Positions 1 through 9,900 of a DNA stretch of 64,000 nucleotides are shown piece after piece. The stretch is from Populus alba. Its lineage: Eukaryota > Streptophyta > Magnoliopsida > Malpighiales > Salicaceae. The position numbers and the translations under genes are program-made. Under the pieces are notes generated by a model. It was not told the DNA's origin, made no database searches, and saw only the letters and a program-made list of their open reading frames with translations. How positions within the stretch are numbered: the stretch's first letter is position 1; the number at the start of each line of letters is the position of its first letter. The stretch covers positions 3,873,875 to 3,937,874 of the forward strand of contig NC_133300.1 in the NCBI RefSeq assembly GCF_005239225.2, given 5' to 3'.

Positions 1-762
1 AAAAAATACCAGAGCGTCCTAAAAATGCTCAAAAATTGATTGAGGATGTTCAAAAATATAAAAATTAAAATTTGACAGTATATCATTAACTGATGAGAGC
101 CCCGATGATAAAGAAAATTCAATTTGAGGAAGAAAAGTCCAAAATTAGAAGTTTATGGACTCAATTAAATTTTATTAAAGGTTTAATTGAATTTTTAGAG
201 AGTTTAATTGCAAGAAAAATTGTTTTTTGAGTTAATTTGGGCTTTAATTGGAAGAAATTAATTTTCTGAGGTCAAATTATAATTTTTGGAAGTTAAATTG
301 GTCAAATCAGGGGCTTAATTGCATAAATATTGAAGTTTAATGGCCAATTAAGGACTTAATTGAAGAAATCCGAGACCAGGGATCAAACTGCAAAACGCGC
401 GCAAATTGAAGGCCTTCTTTGAAATCTGACGTGTTTTGGCGCCTTTTCCTTTTAAATGAAACGGCGCGTTTTGACCAAAACAGCGCCGTTTCATGCACTG
501 TTTTTTTTTTTTTAAAAAAAAAGGAAAAAGCAAAATGGTGCCGTTTTGGAACGGCACCATCGTCTTCTTCCCTGCGCGCGCAGAGAACAGGGAGAAAACT
601 CGTTTTTTTCTTCTCTTTTCACCTACTTTCTTTCCTGGATTTAGTACAATAAGACGCCCGCATTTCACCCACTTGCCTCCTACTTTTTATCCTTTGATTC
701 GTTAGTGGAGGGGTGGCCGACAGTGGCCGCCCCACCACGACACCACCCCCCCTGTTTTTGCC

Positions 763-770
763 TATAAAAA
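763..770 (+). promoter_or_regulatory. LTR TATA box
   Basis: TATAAAAA sits in a GC-rich setting just before a purine-rich (GA) leader at 780-940. The same arrangement, TATA then GA-rich leader, occurs in the fragment at 52121. It would drive transcription rightward, out of the LTR end at 2160. Confidence 0.55.
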
Positions 771-1006
771 CAGGGGAAGGGGATTGAAAAAGAGAGAACC
801 GAGAGAAGGGGAGGCAACAAAAGGGAGAAGAGAGGGAGAAGATCGAGAGAAGAGAGGAGAGAAGGCAGAGAAGAGAGGAAGAAGCAGAGAAGAAAACGAA
901 AAAAAAAAAACATAGAGGAGAGAGAGAGAAGGAAAACCGCCGGCCACCATGCCCCCACCATCGCCACCGTGCCTACGCCGCCAGCAGCACCGCCTCGACG
1001 CCACCG

Positions 1007-1198
1007 CAGGTAACCTCCCGTTGCCCCGTCTCCTTCTCCTTTTGCAGCTCCTTTCTTTTTTTTCATGCAGAACGTGAATTAATTCACGTTCTGCAACAGT
1101 TGAAGGAGGCTGGTTACTGTGCTTAGGCACAGTAACCAGCCCATTTGGTAATGGGCCAGGTTGGCCCAGCCCACTGATATGGGCCGGGTCCGGCCCAT
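1007..1198 (+). promoter_or_regulatory. LTR leader: splice donor, two hairpins, GGCCC block
   Basis: CAG|GTAACC (donor G at 1010) is followed after 56 nt by a 30-nt perfect palindrome at 1066-1095 (15-bp arms, no loop). A second hairpin follows at 1108-1141, with a 15-bp stem and loop TTAG. GGCCC/GGGCC inverted repeats then run from about 1150 to 1198. The same order of parts, with different hairpin sequences, occurs in the LTRs at 3936 and 52998. Its role is inferred. Confidence 0.6.
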
Positions 1199-1916
1199 TT
1201 CAATTTTTTTTTTATTATTAGAATTTTTACAATTTTTTTCAGAAATTTTTTTTTTTATCAATTTTGCTTAATATCGGTTTGTATTTTACATCGTAAAAAT
1301 ATAAATCTGGTAGTAAAATACCCGATTTTCGTCCCACGCCACTGTTCAAACGGCACTGTTCACATTCAGAAAGAAAAAATCAAAAAATAATTGTTTCAAC
1401 ATTTTATAATTTTTTTTCCGCGTAGTTTTTTATGTCATTTTGATTAATATCGGGCAGTATTTTTACATCGTAAAAATATAAATCCGGTATTAAAATTCCA
1501 AAAATACAAAAAAAAATAAAAAAAGAAGATAAAAAAATGTTTTTTGTGCATACGGCCAAGTGTCTCAAATCTAAAAATCATATCGTATTTTTCATATGTT
1601 AAAAAAAACAATATTTTAGCATGCATTTTAGCTTTAATAACCAGTTTATTAAAGTCAAGAGAACATTGACCAAAATCTCAAAAACAAAAAAATTTTATTT
1701 TGTTTGATTTTAGTATCAAGGATTATGAATTTATACGTAAAACATATTCCTGATATTAAAAAAAATATATTTTCTTTTGATGACTTTGAATAGTTAGTTT
1801 TTTACCCGATAAAGATAAGGATCTTCTTATAGAGGAGGACTTTTCTTAAACCGTAAACAAACCAACAATTAAAAAACCACAACACGATTTTAGATTTTAT
1901 TAGACATTAAAACAAT

Positions 1917-2040
1917 GCAGCCTACCTTAAGTAGGGCGTAGTTGGGTTGCTAATACCTTCCCTTTACGCAACCAGTCTCCGTACCCGATCTCTAAAGACC
2001 AGTTAAGGTTCCTAGTAATCAGAATACTAGGTGGCGACTC
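1917..2040 (+). repeat. Conserved U5 block with primer-site-like TGGCGACTC
   Basis: This segment is conserved by eye with 4016-4142, 53108-53235 and 60724-60851 (all inverted relative to it), while most of the surrounding LTR sequence is not. It includes the shared strings GGTTGCGTAAAGGGAAGG and CACCTAGTATT in the opposite sense, and ends in TGGCGACTC at 2032-2040, about 120 bp before the LTR end. Confidence 0.65.
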
Positions 2041-2160
2041 ACAATCCATATTTTCACTTGTAGAGACAAGAATTCCTTGTCTCTCCCTATTTGCCAGGAA
2101 TAAATATTCTGATTTTTTCTTGAGGGTGGACGATCGCCGCGCCGCCGCACACGTGCGACA

Positions 2161-2599
2161 ACTCAATTGATATTTAGTTTGGCAAAATTATATTAAATTT
2201 TATTAATTTAAAAAACTTAGAGATTTTAAGATTGAAATTAAAGATTAAATAAATATCCAATCCCTTTTGATTCATAAAATCAAAGATTGATTTACAATAG
2301 TTAATGGATGGATAATTATTTTTTTTATCACTTATTTTTTTAAAATTTGATCGTTTCACTGTTTTTTGTTTTGGATTTAAATTATTATTATTATTATTAT
2401 TATTATAAAAGCACTAACTAACTATGTGTAAAAACATTTTATATGATAAAAATCCTAAGTTCTACAAATCATTACGTGTATTGAAAACATTATTATAAAA
2501 GCACTATGTGTTGAAACAGTTTTTCTAATAAATGCATATGACAATGACTATAAATATATATAAATGTGAACATAAATGCATATGGTAATGACTGTAAAT
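2161..2599. other. AT-rich spacer without gene
   Basis: No coding signal is visible. It contains an (ATT)n microsatellite at 2381-2406 and short direct repeats around ATAAATGCATATG near 2530-2585. Confidence 0.6.
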
Positions 2600-3806
2600 T
2601 AGGGGTGTTCAAAAAAACTGAAAAACCGAGTAAACCGATAAAAAATTAACCGAAAAAACCGAACCGAATAATAAAACCAAGTAAACCGAATAGATTATAT
2701 AGGAAAAACCCCGGTTCGGTTCGGTTTTCGGTTTTGCAGTGCAAAAACCGGGTTAACCGGACCGAACCGGACCGGCTAAGAAAAAAGGTCCGCTCCGTAC
2801 TCCCTAATATAAATAGAAAAATTTGTTGCACTCCGCGCCCCTCTCTTCTCTCTACTAACCCTACACAGTAAACTTCCAATTTCAATTTTCAATTTTCAAT
2901 CTCTCGATTCTCTCCTCTGAGCTCTCAGCCTCTCAGCCCCCTCGCCTGTCCTCTCCCTCTCCATTCTCCTTAGACCGACCACCGGCGACTGACGTTTATT
3001 CCTGTCCTGGGGCTTGGGCTAGCTAACTTGTCTTTAAGCAAAGAATGCCTGGAAGTAAAACGTGTTTGCTGGAAACAAATATTTTAGGCACAAAACTAAA
3101 TAATTCCTGTCCAGGCTGGAACAGAGGGACAAACCCTCATCTCTCCCTAAAAAACCACACCCACTTGAATCTCTTCTTCTATTGCTTTGCTCGGGGGCTA
3201 GCAGCTCACTGAAAGAAACGTTGATGAAACTACAAACTAAGGCCTAAAAGTTTCATTATCTCACTCCTTGCATCAACAGCGACAGGGTTATCTGTCTTCT
3301 TCGTGAAAAAGCCAGGCAGAGGAAGAGAACTGGGTGGCGTGATGTAATAAAAGCCGATCCGGCATAAAACCCATTAACTATGTGCATCGACTCAGTGAGT
3401 CGGAACCAGAACGGCATCAGGACCCAGCATATCGGTTGAGACGAAACCCAGGTTTTCACTTTTCACAGCTTGTGTGTTATGACTCCCTCTTGGAGTCTCA
3501 TCCTTCTTTCCGGGCTCGATTAAATCTTCCTTGCCTCGTTTGAGAATCTTGACTTGTCCCATAACAAGGTTGCTGTTGTTTTTTTTGGGTACAGCGACGC
3601 GTGGAGGTGGTGATGAGTTGGGACTCCGTTTTCGGCGGTTAGGTTTGTCCGGTTTTTTGGCTAAAAAACCGGACCGGAACCGAACCGAAACCGGCCGGTT
3701 TGGGCCGGGTCCGGTTCGGTTTCGGGTCTCTTTTTGTTTTTTTTTTTTTCGGTTTGATTGCTTTTTTTGGAGAAAAACCGAACCGAACCGGAAATGATCA
3801 CCCCTA
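2600..3806. mobile_element. hAT-like non-autonomous element with captured gene fragment
   Basis: The ends form imperfect terminal inverted repeats, TAGGGGTGTTCA on the left and the complement of TAGGGGTGATCA on the right. Both are followed inward by arrays of CCGGTTCGG/CCGAACCG. No transposase is visible. The interior holds a gene fragment on the minus strand and a CT-rich stretch (2800-2960) like a 5' leader. An imperfect 8-bp target duplication, ctgtaaat and ctataaat, is possible, but it would overlap the right terminus, so the class assignment is tentative. A related right end lies at 9298. Confidence 0.55.
3240..3612 (-). pseudogene. Fragment of a PNRC-motif protein gene, broken
   Basis: Reading leftward, one frame gives VPKKNNSNLVMGQVKILKRG, then STDMLGPD. 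A stop follows, then another frame gives VNGFYAGSAFITS, then a further frame gives PPSSLPLPGFFTKK and VDARSEIMKLLG. The pattern of FYAGSAF followed by PPSSLPLP is the signature I associate with plant proteins carrying the proline-rich nuclear receptor coactivator (PNRC) motif, several of which have QVKILKRG in their N-terminal part. At least one stop and two frame changes make it non-functional. It lies wholly inside the hAT-like element, so it is best read as a captured fragment. Family assignment is from memory of the motif. Confidence 0.6.
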
Positions 3807-4015
3807 TAAATATATAAAAGTGAAAACGATACTCGTTTACTGATGACATGAGCTGACGCTTTACTGATGACACAGAAGAAAACATGCACGTTTTCCTACC
3901 ACTATATAATCTAGAGGTCGCGCAACCATTAGGGTTGTCACACCCCGTACAAAAAATTTATGAAGGCACGACATCGGCTGGCGATTTTCGTTGTGTTCTA
4001 AGGATTTGGTTCTTT

Positions 4016-4142
4016 GGAGTCGCCACCTAGTATTTGGTCACTAGGAACCCTAACTGGTCTTTCAGAAATTCTAAGGCAAGGGACTGGTTGCGTAAAGGGA
4101 AGGTACTAGCACCCCTAATACGCCCTACCTAAGGTAAGCTGC
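4016..4142 (-). repeat. Conserved U5 block, inverted copy
   Basis: GGAGTCGCCA at 4016-4025 is the complement of TGGCGACTCC. The rest aligns by eye with 53108-53235 and, inverted, with 1917-2040, including CACTAGGAACCCTAACTGGT. It lies about 80 bp from the LTR end. Confidence 0.65.
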
Positions 4143-5070
4143 TTGGTGTTTGGTTTGCTCTATAGTCTATGGTGTTGGTGTTTTCTAATCCCGTCAACTC
4201 GTAAATCGCAAGGAAAAGAGAATAAAAAGAACGAAGAAAATTTCACAATTCCTAAAAAAAATTACTTTTCACGGCTCGTAAACCGTGGAGAAAAAAATAA
4301 TTTTGAAATATTCTCGATTGCAGCCAAAGCTTCTTTCAAACATGTGCGTTGATTTATTACTCCCGATAATATTTTGGATGTTCGTCCTTTTAAGGATTTC
4401 TTCATCCAAACATTAGCGGTGAACAATAATCACAACTTCTCCTCCCAAAATAAGATTTTTATAGTTTTTTGGAATATTGGCCAATACCCTTTGGAGTTTT
4501 ACAAACGGGTTGTAAAATCCACAAATGCAAAAAATGATTTTTGTGTTTAAGAAATCTATGCGAAAACACATTTTCAAAAGCTTCCAATATTTTTTTTTCT
4601 TTATAAAAAGAACATTCAAAACATGCTAGTGTATTGGCCGTATGCATGAAAACAAAAACATTTTTTTTTTTTTTTTTTTTACGAAAACAGGTGTTTTTTT
4701 AAATACTGAAATTATATCCCCATAGTATATAAAAAAAAACAAATCAATATATACCAAGAACAACAATATATTTTTTTTTTTTACTTTTCAAATTTTTTTA
4801 TTTTTTTATATTTTTTTTTTAAAAAAAAAAAACATATATACACACACATGCATAATATAATAATATAATAATATAATATAATATATTAAATGGGCTGGGC
4901 CGGCCCAATTAATTGGGCCGGACTCCAGCCCCAAAAGACGTTGGGCCGGACTCGGCCCAACAGTGTCTTGTCTTCTGGGCCGGACCGGCCCAGACCCGCA
5001 ATCTGGGCCAGACCGGCCCAGACCCAAATCATTGGGCCAGACCCTGTCTGGCCCAAAAAAAAAGAAATGA

Positions 5071-5187
5071 ACGGGGGGGGAATTATTTTCCCCCCCGTGC
5101 CTCCTGCATGCAGAAACGATTCTGCATGCAGGGGCAAGAAATAAAAAACAAGATAAAAAAAAAGGTGCAGGGGAGGAGGCGTACCTG
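5071..5187 (-). promoter_or_regulatory. LTR splice donor and two hairpins, minus strand
   Basis: On the minus strand CAG|GTACG (donor G at 5184) is followed after 52 nt by a hairpin at 5132-5103 (13-bp stem, 4-nt loop). A second follows at 5098-5071, with a 12-bp stem of mainly G/C including one G-U pair and a 4-nt loop. The GGCCC block is next, at 5055-4890. Order and spacing match the other two LTR families, but the hairpin sequences do not. Confidence 0.6.
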
Positions 5188-5511
5188 GCGCGGCGGAGAT
5201 GATGGCTTGCTGGCGGTGCTGCGGTGGAGGCTGGGTGGCAAGTGACCTACTCCTGTCGACTCCTCACGGCGAATTCCAAGTGGTCCGGCGACGTCCTCTC
5301 GGTTCGTTTGCTTGGTTTCGGTTTTCTCACTTCCCTTCCGGTTTCAAACCTTCCCTTTGCTTTCGGTTTTCTTGGGTTTTTTGGTAACTCTCTCCTCTGT
5401 TATGGTGTCTCTCTCTCTTCCTCTCTCTCTCAACTGTCTCGGTTTTTTGTTGTTTTTTTTTTTTCGGGTCACTCCATCGGTCCTCCTCCCTCTTCTCACT
5501 CTGCTTCTTCT

Positions 5512-5520
5512 CTATTTATA
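5512..5520 (-). promoter_or_regulatory. LTR TATA box, minus strand
   Basis: The minus strand reads TATAAATAG, followed by a CT/GA-rich leader. It would direct transcription leftward toward 3936, facing the promoter at 763. Confidence 0.5.
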
Positions 5521-5779
5521 GGCAATATCGGGGCATGCATGGGGGAACAAGGCGTGCTGGTCGGCAGGCGCCGCTGCCAAGGCGCTTCTCTCGGGTTCGG
5601 TGGCGCGGCGGGTGGTCGGCCAGCGGCTTCGGCTTCGGGGGTCCCAAAGTGTGGGGCGTCGGGCCATGGCACGTGAGGAGAGAGGCGGGGACAAAAACCC
5701 CGGTTTTCCTCTCCTCTGCTACGCCTGCGGGGGGGGAAGAAGAAGAGAAACAGTGCCGTTCAAAACGGCACCGTTTGGT

Positions 5780-5814
<35 letters not shown>

Positions 5815-6162
5815 CATGAAACGGCGTCGTTTTGGAGAAAACGCGCCATTTCATTTAAATTTGGCGCCAGAAATGCGCCAACGTTCACATCAGTCCCCCA
5901 ATTATTTTTTGTTCCTTTCAATTACGTCCCTGACAATTTCGGTCTTGTCCGCCAAGTTGGCCGCCTTTTCCACTTTGGTCCTTGGCCTCTAAATTATGCA
6001 ATTTAGCCCTCAATTGATCAATAAACTTCCAATTTCCTCAATTAGGCCCCTCAATCAACTCCAAACAGCCCCCCTATCTTTGCGCCTTTTCCAAATTGGT
6101 CCCTGGTTTCGGATTTTCACAATTAAACCCCTAATTGGCCATTAAACTTCAATATTTATGCA

Positions 6163-6662
6163 NNNNNNNNNNNNNNNNNNNNNNNNNNNNNNNNNNNNNN
6201 NNNNNNNNNNNNNNNNNNNNNNNNNNNNNNNNNNNNNNNNNNNNNNNNNNNNNNNNNNNNNNNNNNNNNNNNNNNNNNNNNNNNNNNNNNNNNNNNNNNN
6301 NNNNNNNNNNNNNNNNNNNNNNNNNNNNNNNNNNNNNNNNNNNNNNNNNNNNNNNNNNNNNNNNNNNNNNNNNNNNNNNNNNNNNNNNNNNNNNNNNNNN
6401 NNNNNNNNNNNNNNNNNNNNNNNNNNNNNNNNNNNNNNNNNNNNNNNNNNNNNNNNNNNNNNNNNNNNNNNNNNNNNNNNNNNNNNNNNNNNNNNNNNNN
6501 NNNNNNNNNNNNNNNNNNNNNNNNNNNNNNNNNNNNNNNNNNNNNNNNNNNNNNNNNNNNNNNNNNNNNNNNNNNNNNNNNNNNNNNNNNNNNNNNNNNN
6601 NNNNNNNNNNNNNNNNNNNNNNNNNNNNNNNNNNNNNNNNNNNNNNNNNNNNNNNNNNNNNN
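6163..6662. other. Assembly gap (500 N)
   Basis: Exactly 500 unknown bases, the usual size of a scaffold placeholder. It hides the U3 end of the LTR and the 5' part of DUF247 copy A. Reading frames that cross it are meaningless. Confidence 0.99.
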
Positions 6663-7772
6663 CACAAACTGATTTCAATAGGTCCTCTTCACCACGGCGA
6701 TGCCAAACTAGAGATCATGAAGAGGAAGAAAATTGATATGTTTTAGAGAGTTTAAAGGGAATAGGTTGAGTGACGAGAGAATTATGGATCTTGTGAACAT
6801 CATTCGGAATAACGAAAAGAAAATCCGACAATATTATTCAAAGAACTTCGACGAAATTCGGAGCTGGGATTTCATAGAGATGATCCTGCTGGATGCCGTC
6901 TTCATTATTGAGTTTTTAAAGGAGTCAAATGATGTTGATGGTCCTAAGAATTTAGAGCCTTGGATGATGTCCGACATAAAAGAAGACTTGAAGCTACTTG
7001 AAAACCAACTACCTTTCTTCATTATTCAGGAAATATATGACGAGGTCATTAGCGCTCGCCAAGAGTTTCCAAGCATTCCTTTTCTTCATCTCGCTGCCTT
7101 TCATTTGGGAAAGGAGGAGTTTCCAGAAGTGGTAAACTCCGACCCGAAAGTAAAGGGAAGCAGGCACTTCACTGATTTACTAAGGAATTTAATGCTGGAT
7201 GGAGTCATTAAGAGAAGTTTTACTTTCTATACTATAAAGCTGAAATATAGCGCCGTCATGCTCGCAAGGCAGGAGTGAGGTTTCGGGTCGCCGAAGAGAA
7301 ATGCTTGCTTAACATAAGATTTGAGAAAGGAGTGTTGGAAATACCACGCTTGGAAGTTGATTACAGCTTCGAACGTTTTGTACGAAATATCATGGCCTTG
7401 GAGCAGTGCTACAAACCGTTTGAAGCTTACATATGCCATTACATTAAATTTATGGACAGTCTTATCAACAGTGCAGAAGACGTGGATTTGCTAGTCGAAA
7501 AGGGAATCATTCTCCACTGGCTAGGTGACAATGCCGCACTTTCAAATATGTTTAACAAGCTTAACGATAATATTGGCGAAACTTCCACTAGTTATGGTTA
7601 TATGTGTAAAATGATGAATGGCCACTATGAGAACCACTGGAACCGTTTGAAGGCAACCTTGGAACTTGTATATTTCGCCAATGTTTGGAGAGGTACGGCA
7701 ACTGTTGCAGCAGCTATCCTCCTGGTCCTCACTTTGATACAGGCTATCACTTCCGTAAAATCGGTATTCTAG
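6663..7772 (+). pseudogene. DUF247 (UPF0481) copy A, frameshifted
   Basis: It is a close copy of the intact gene at 21722-23047, roughly 95% identical by eye. The first part, missing about 70 residues, is in the gap. Sequence resumes at LISIGPLHHGD. A one-base insertion near 6720-6735 shifts the frame and runs into TAG, and homology continues in the next frame (ICFREFKGN to YSAVML). A one-base deletion near 7256 (CTCGC where the intact copy has CTTCGC) shifts it back. The C-terminal hydrophobic segment and stop (7770-7772) are intact. Two frameshifts make this a pseudogene unless they are sequencing errors beside the gap. The 3' flank matches those of copies B and C. Confidence 0.88.
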
Positions 7773-8328
7773 GATTTTATCTTGTTTAGTTTCATTATTC
7801 CTACGTAATGATGGGCTGGATTGTTGTTGTTTAGATTGCCGTTTCATTTTGGGTTTGTGTAGTTCTGAACTAATAACATCGTATCAAATTCTTGTTGTAT
7901 TGTCCTAAAATTGAGTTTGTACTTGTTTCCTCTCAAAATTCTCTTCTTTTAAGATCATCTTCAGATTAAACGAACCTGAATAATTAATGCATGATCTCGG
8001 TTTCAATATCCCCATCTCACCAACAATGACTTTATCGGGTTTTATACATTGCTGATCTCTTTTTCTCTTGGTTAATATCTAGGTATTTTTTTTTATTATT
8101 AACGTGTGTGTTCGAACTAGTTTGCGTGTATCTCGACTAATCCTACAAGTCCTGAAAATAACGACTATGTAAACCTCCATCATCCTTAAAAAAACTCAAA
8201 CTTGTAATTATTAAATAATAAACTCAAAAATTAACCAGCTAAGTTATTCCTCACGTAACTACAAATTTTTTATTTTAAAAGGTAGTTGATAGCAGCGGTA
8301 CTTTTCAATGTCTCTTGTATAAATAGGG
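7773..8328. other. 3' flank of DUF247 copy A, shared with B and C
   Basis: No gene is visible. The sequence is homologous to 23048-23560 and 44453-44930, which marks it as part of the duplicated unit. It includes the conserved downstream run AATTCTTGTTGTATTGTCC. Confidence 0.7.
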
Positions 8329-8930
8329 GATAGAGTGACCGTTTAGAGATATAGAAACTGAGCAAAATCTTTGATCCACTACCTTCTTGGACTACCTTCT
8401 ATTTTTCATCATTTCTGCTCATGAACAATTACATGTCCATATTTATTAAATCTGTCAGGTTTTATACAATCAATTTTCCTCATGTTTAATACCTGAACTT
8501 TTTTTTAAAATCTTTTTAATGTAAGGTATTAAACCTTAAAATGTCTATAATAATTTATGTTTAATAGAATGTTCTTACTAAACATAGAGACAGATGTACC
8601 TAAATACCTAAATGCATATGTGAAGGATGAGACTTGACCTTGACATGTGAGATTTGGGCATATAAATTTTGATAGCTTGAAGATAATGGCACAAAAGAAG
8701 ATGTTGAAGGGTTTATCATCCATTATACACCCAAATCAATTATGTGAAGGATGTTTAATGGGTAAGCAATTTCGTAAGAGTTTTCTGAATGAGGTTACAT
8801 CAAGAGCAAGTCAACCCCTACAAGAAATACGTATCGATGTTTGTGGTCCCATCAAACTATACTGAAATTTCAGCAAAGTCTCCTCTATACTAGGAGATTC
8901 CACATTATCGACTAGAACTTGTTCTCAATT
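8329..8930 (+). repeat. Direct repeat 1 of the unit A spacer
   Basis: This block recurs at 9298-9900 in the same orientation with scattered substitutions. A similar block follows DUF247 copy B (23545-24120). It contains one copia pre-integrase remnant. The two copies in unit A are separated by about 370 bp that include a hAT-like terminus. Confidence 0.75.
8647..8865 (+). pseudogene. Copia pre-integrase remnant 1
   Basis: The translated fragment RFGHINFDSL ... LCEGCLMGKQF ... DVCGPIK matches the GAG-pre-integrase zinc-finger region of Ty1/copia polyproteins (H..H then CxxC, followed by the start of the integrase core). It is about 72 codons long with no upstream gag, no catalytic core and no RT nearby. 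The first codon of the open stretch is GTG, so it has no proper start. It is a retrotransposon scrap carried along in the DUF247 repeat unit. Confidence 0.75.
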
Positions 8931-9298
8931 TTATGGGATGCTATTGAAATCTTTGTTAACATGTAGTTGTGTTAATATGGATAGATCTAGTGATTGTGAT
9001 TTAATTAAGGGAGATCTTTCAGATCTCAACCGAATAGCTTGGATTCAAGGTTTTCAACAAGGATTTTTTTTTAATGTGATTCAGCCAAGTTTGTCCAGTG
9101 ATTGTGATTCGGCCAAGTTTTCTCTTATTTAATTGATTTCGGTTTTTCTAGTTTCTAAGGTTAAAAAACCGACCCGAACCGAACAAAACCAGTTCGGTTT
9201 GAACTGGTTCTCGGTTCGGTTTGGGTTATATTAACAAGGAATAGTATTTTCCAGTTCGGTGGAATTTTTACGTTAAAACCGGACCGTGAACACCCCTA
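8931..9298. mobile_element. Truncated hAT-like element end
   Basis: It ends GTGAACACCCCTA at 9298, which reversed is TAGGGGTGTTCAC, like the left terminus at 2600. It carries the same CCGAACCG/CGGTTCGG arrays (9165-9290). No left terminus is visible. It lies exactly between the two direct-repeat copies. A short duplication of GTGATTGTGATT/CAGTGATTGTGATT occurs inside. Confidence 0.55.
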
Positions 9299-9900
9299 AT
9301 AGAGTGACCGTCTAGAGACATAGAAACTGAGCAAAGTCTTCGATCCACTACCTTCTTGTACTATCTTCTATTTTTCATCTTTTCTGCTCATGAACAATTA
9401 CATGTCCATATTTATTAAATCTGTCAGGTTTTATACAATCAATTTTCCTCTTGTTTAATACCTGAACTTTTTTTAAAAATCTTTTTAATGTAAGGTATTA
9501 AACCTTAAAATGTCTATAATAAGTGTTATGTTTAATAGAATGTTGTTACTAAACATAGAGATGGATATACCTAAATATCTAAATGCATATGTGAAGGATG
9601 AGACTTGGCTTTGACATGTGAGATTTTGGCATATAAATTTTGATAGCTTGAAGATGATGGCACAAAACAAGATGTTGAAGGGTCTACCATCCATTATACA
9701 CCCAAATCAGTTATGTGAAGGATGTTTAATGGGTAAGCAATTTTGTAAGAGTTTTTCGAATGAGGTTACATCAAGAGCAAGTCAACCCCTACAAGAAATA
9801 TGTATCGATGTTTGTGGTTCCATTAAACTATACTGAAATTTCAGCAAAGTCTCCCCTATATCAGGAGATTCCACATTATCGACTAGAACTTGTTCTCATT
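9298..9900 (+). repeat. Direct repeat 2 of the unit A spacer
   Basis: Second copy of the 8329-8930 block. It continues past the breakpoint of copy 1 into spacer that is collinear with unit B up to about 10870. Confidence 0.75.
9618..9836 (+). pseudogene. Copia pre-integrase remnant 2
   Basis: Same 72-codon fragment as at 8647 with a handful of substitutions (LCEGCLMGKQF retained, GTG first codon, same TGA end). The residues before and after are not copia-like in any frame, so the insertion was already truncated before the block was duplicated. Confidence 0.72.

Larger units (their letters stand above)
1..2160 (+). mobile_element. Tat/Ogre-like gypsy LTR, left part cut by window edge
   Basis: The right end is a typical LTR end: reversed, it reads TGTCGCACGTGTG, matching the TGTCGCACCC and TGTCACACCCC termini of the LTRs at 52998, 60614 and 3936. 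In element orientation (+) it holds an AT-rich U3, an AACGGCGC/AACGGCACC tract near 460-560, a TATA box, a GA-rich leader, a splice-donor-like site, two hairpins, a GGCCC block and a conserved U5 block. The DNA after 2160 does not resemble a primer-binding site, so this is a 3' LTR or a solo LTR. The beginning lies outside the window. Confidence 0.8.
3936..6162 (-). mobile_element. Tat/Ogre-like gypsy LTR, inverted, end lost in gap
   Basis: It begins TGTCACACCCC at 3936, the LTR 3' terminus read backwards. Inward come the conserved U5 block (4016-4142), poly-T/AT tracts, a dense GGGCCGG/CCGGCCC block (4890-5055), two hairpins, a splice donor, a GC-rich leader, a TATA box and a U3. The segment 5740-6162 is the inverted counterpart of about 321-560 in the first LTR. 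The U3 terminus lies in the N run. No internal retrotransposon domain is next to it. Confidence 0.75.

Noticed and set aside
348..1130. Short ORFs in the first LTR
   Set aside because: Low-complexity Lys/Ser/Leu-rich products of purine- or pyrimidine-rich LTR leader sequence on both strands. No domain.
2600..3806. Exact 8-bp target duplication for the hAT-like element
   Set aside because: Best pair (ctgtaaat and ctataaat) has a mismatch and overlaps the right terminal repeat, so it is not claimed.
6135..6746. Long open frames across the N run
   Set aside because: They consist of unknown bases. Only the part after 6662 is real sequence, and it belongs to DUF247 copy A.
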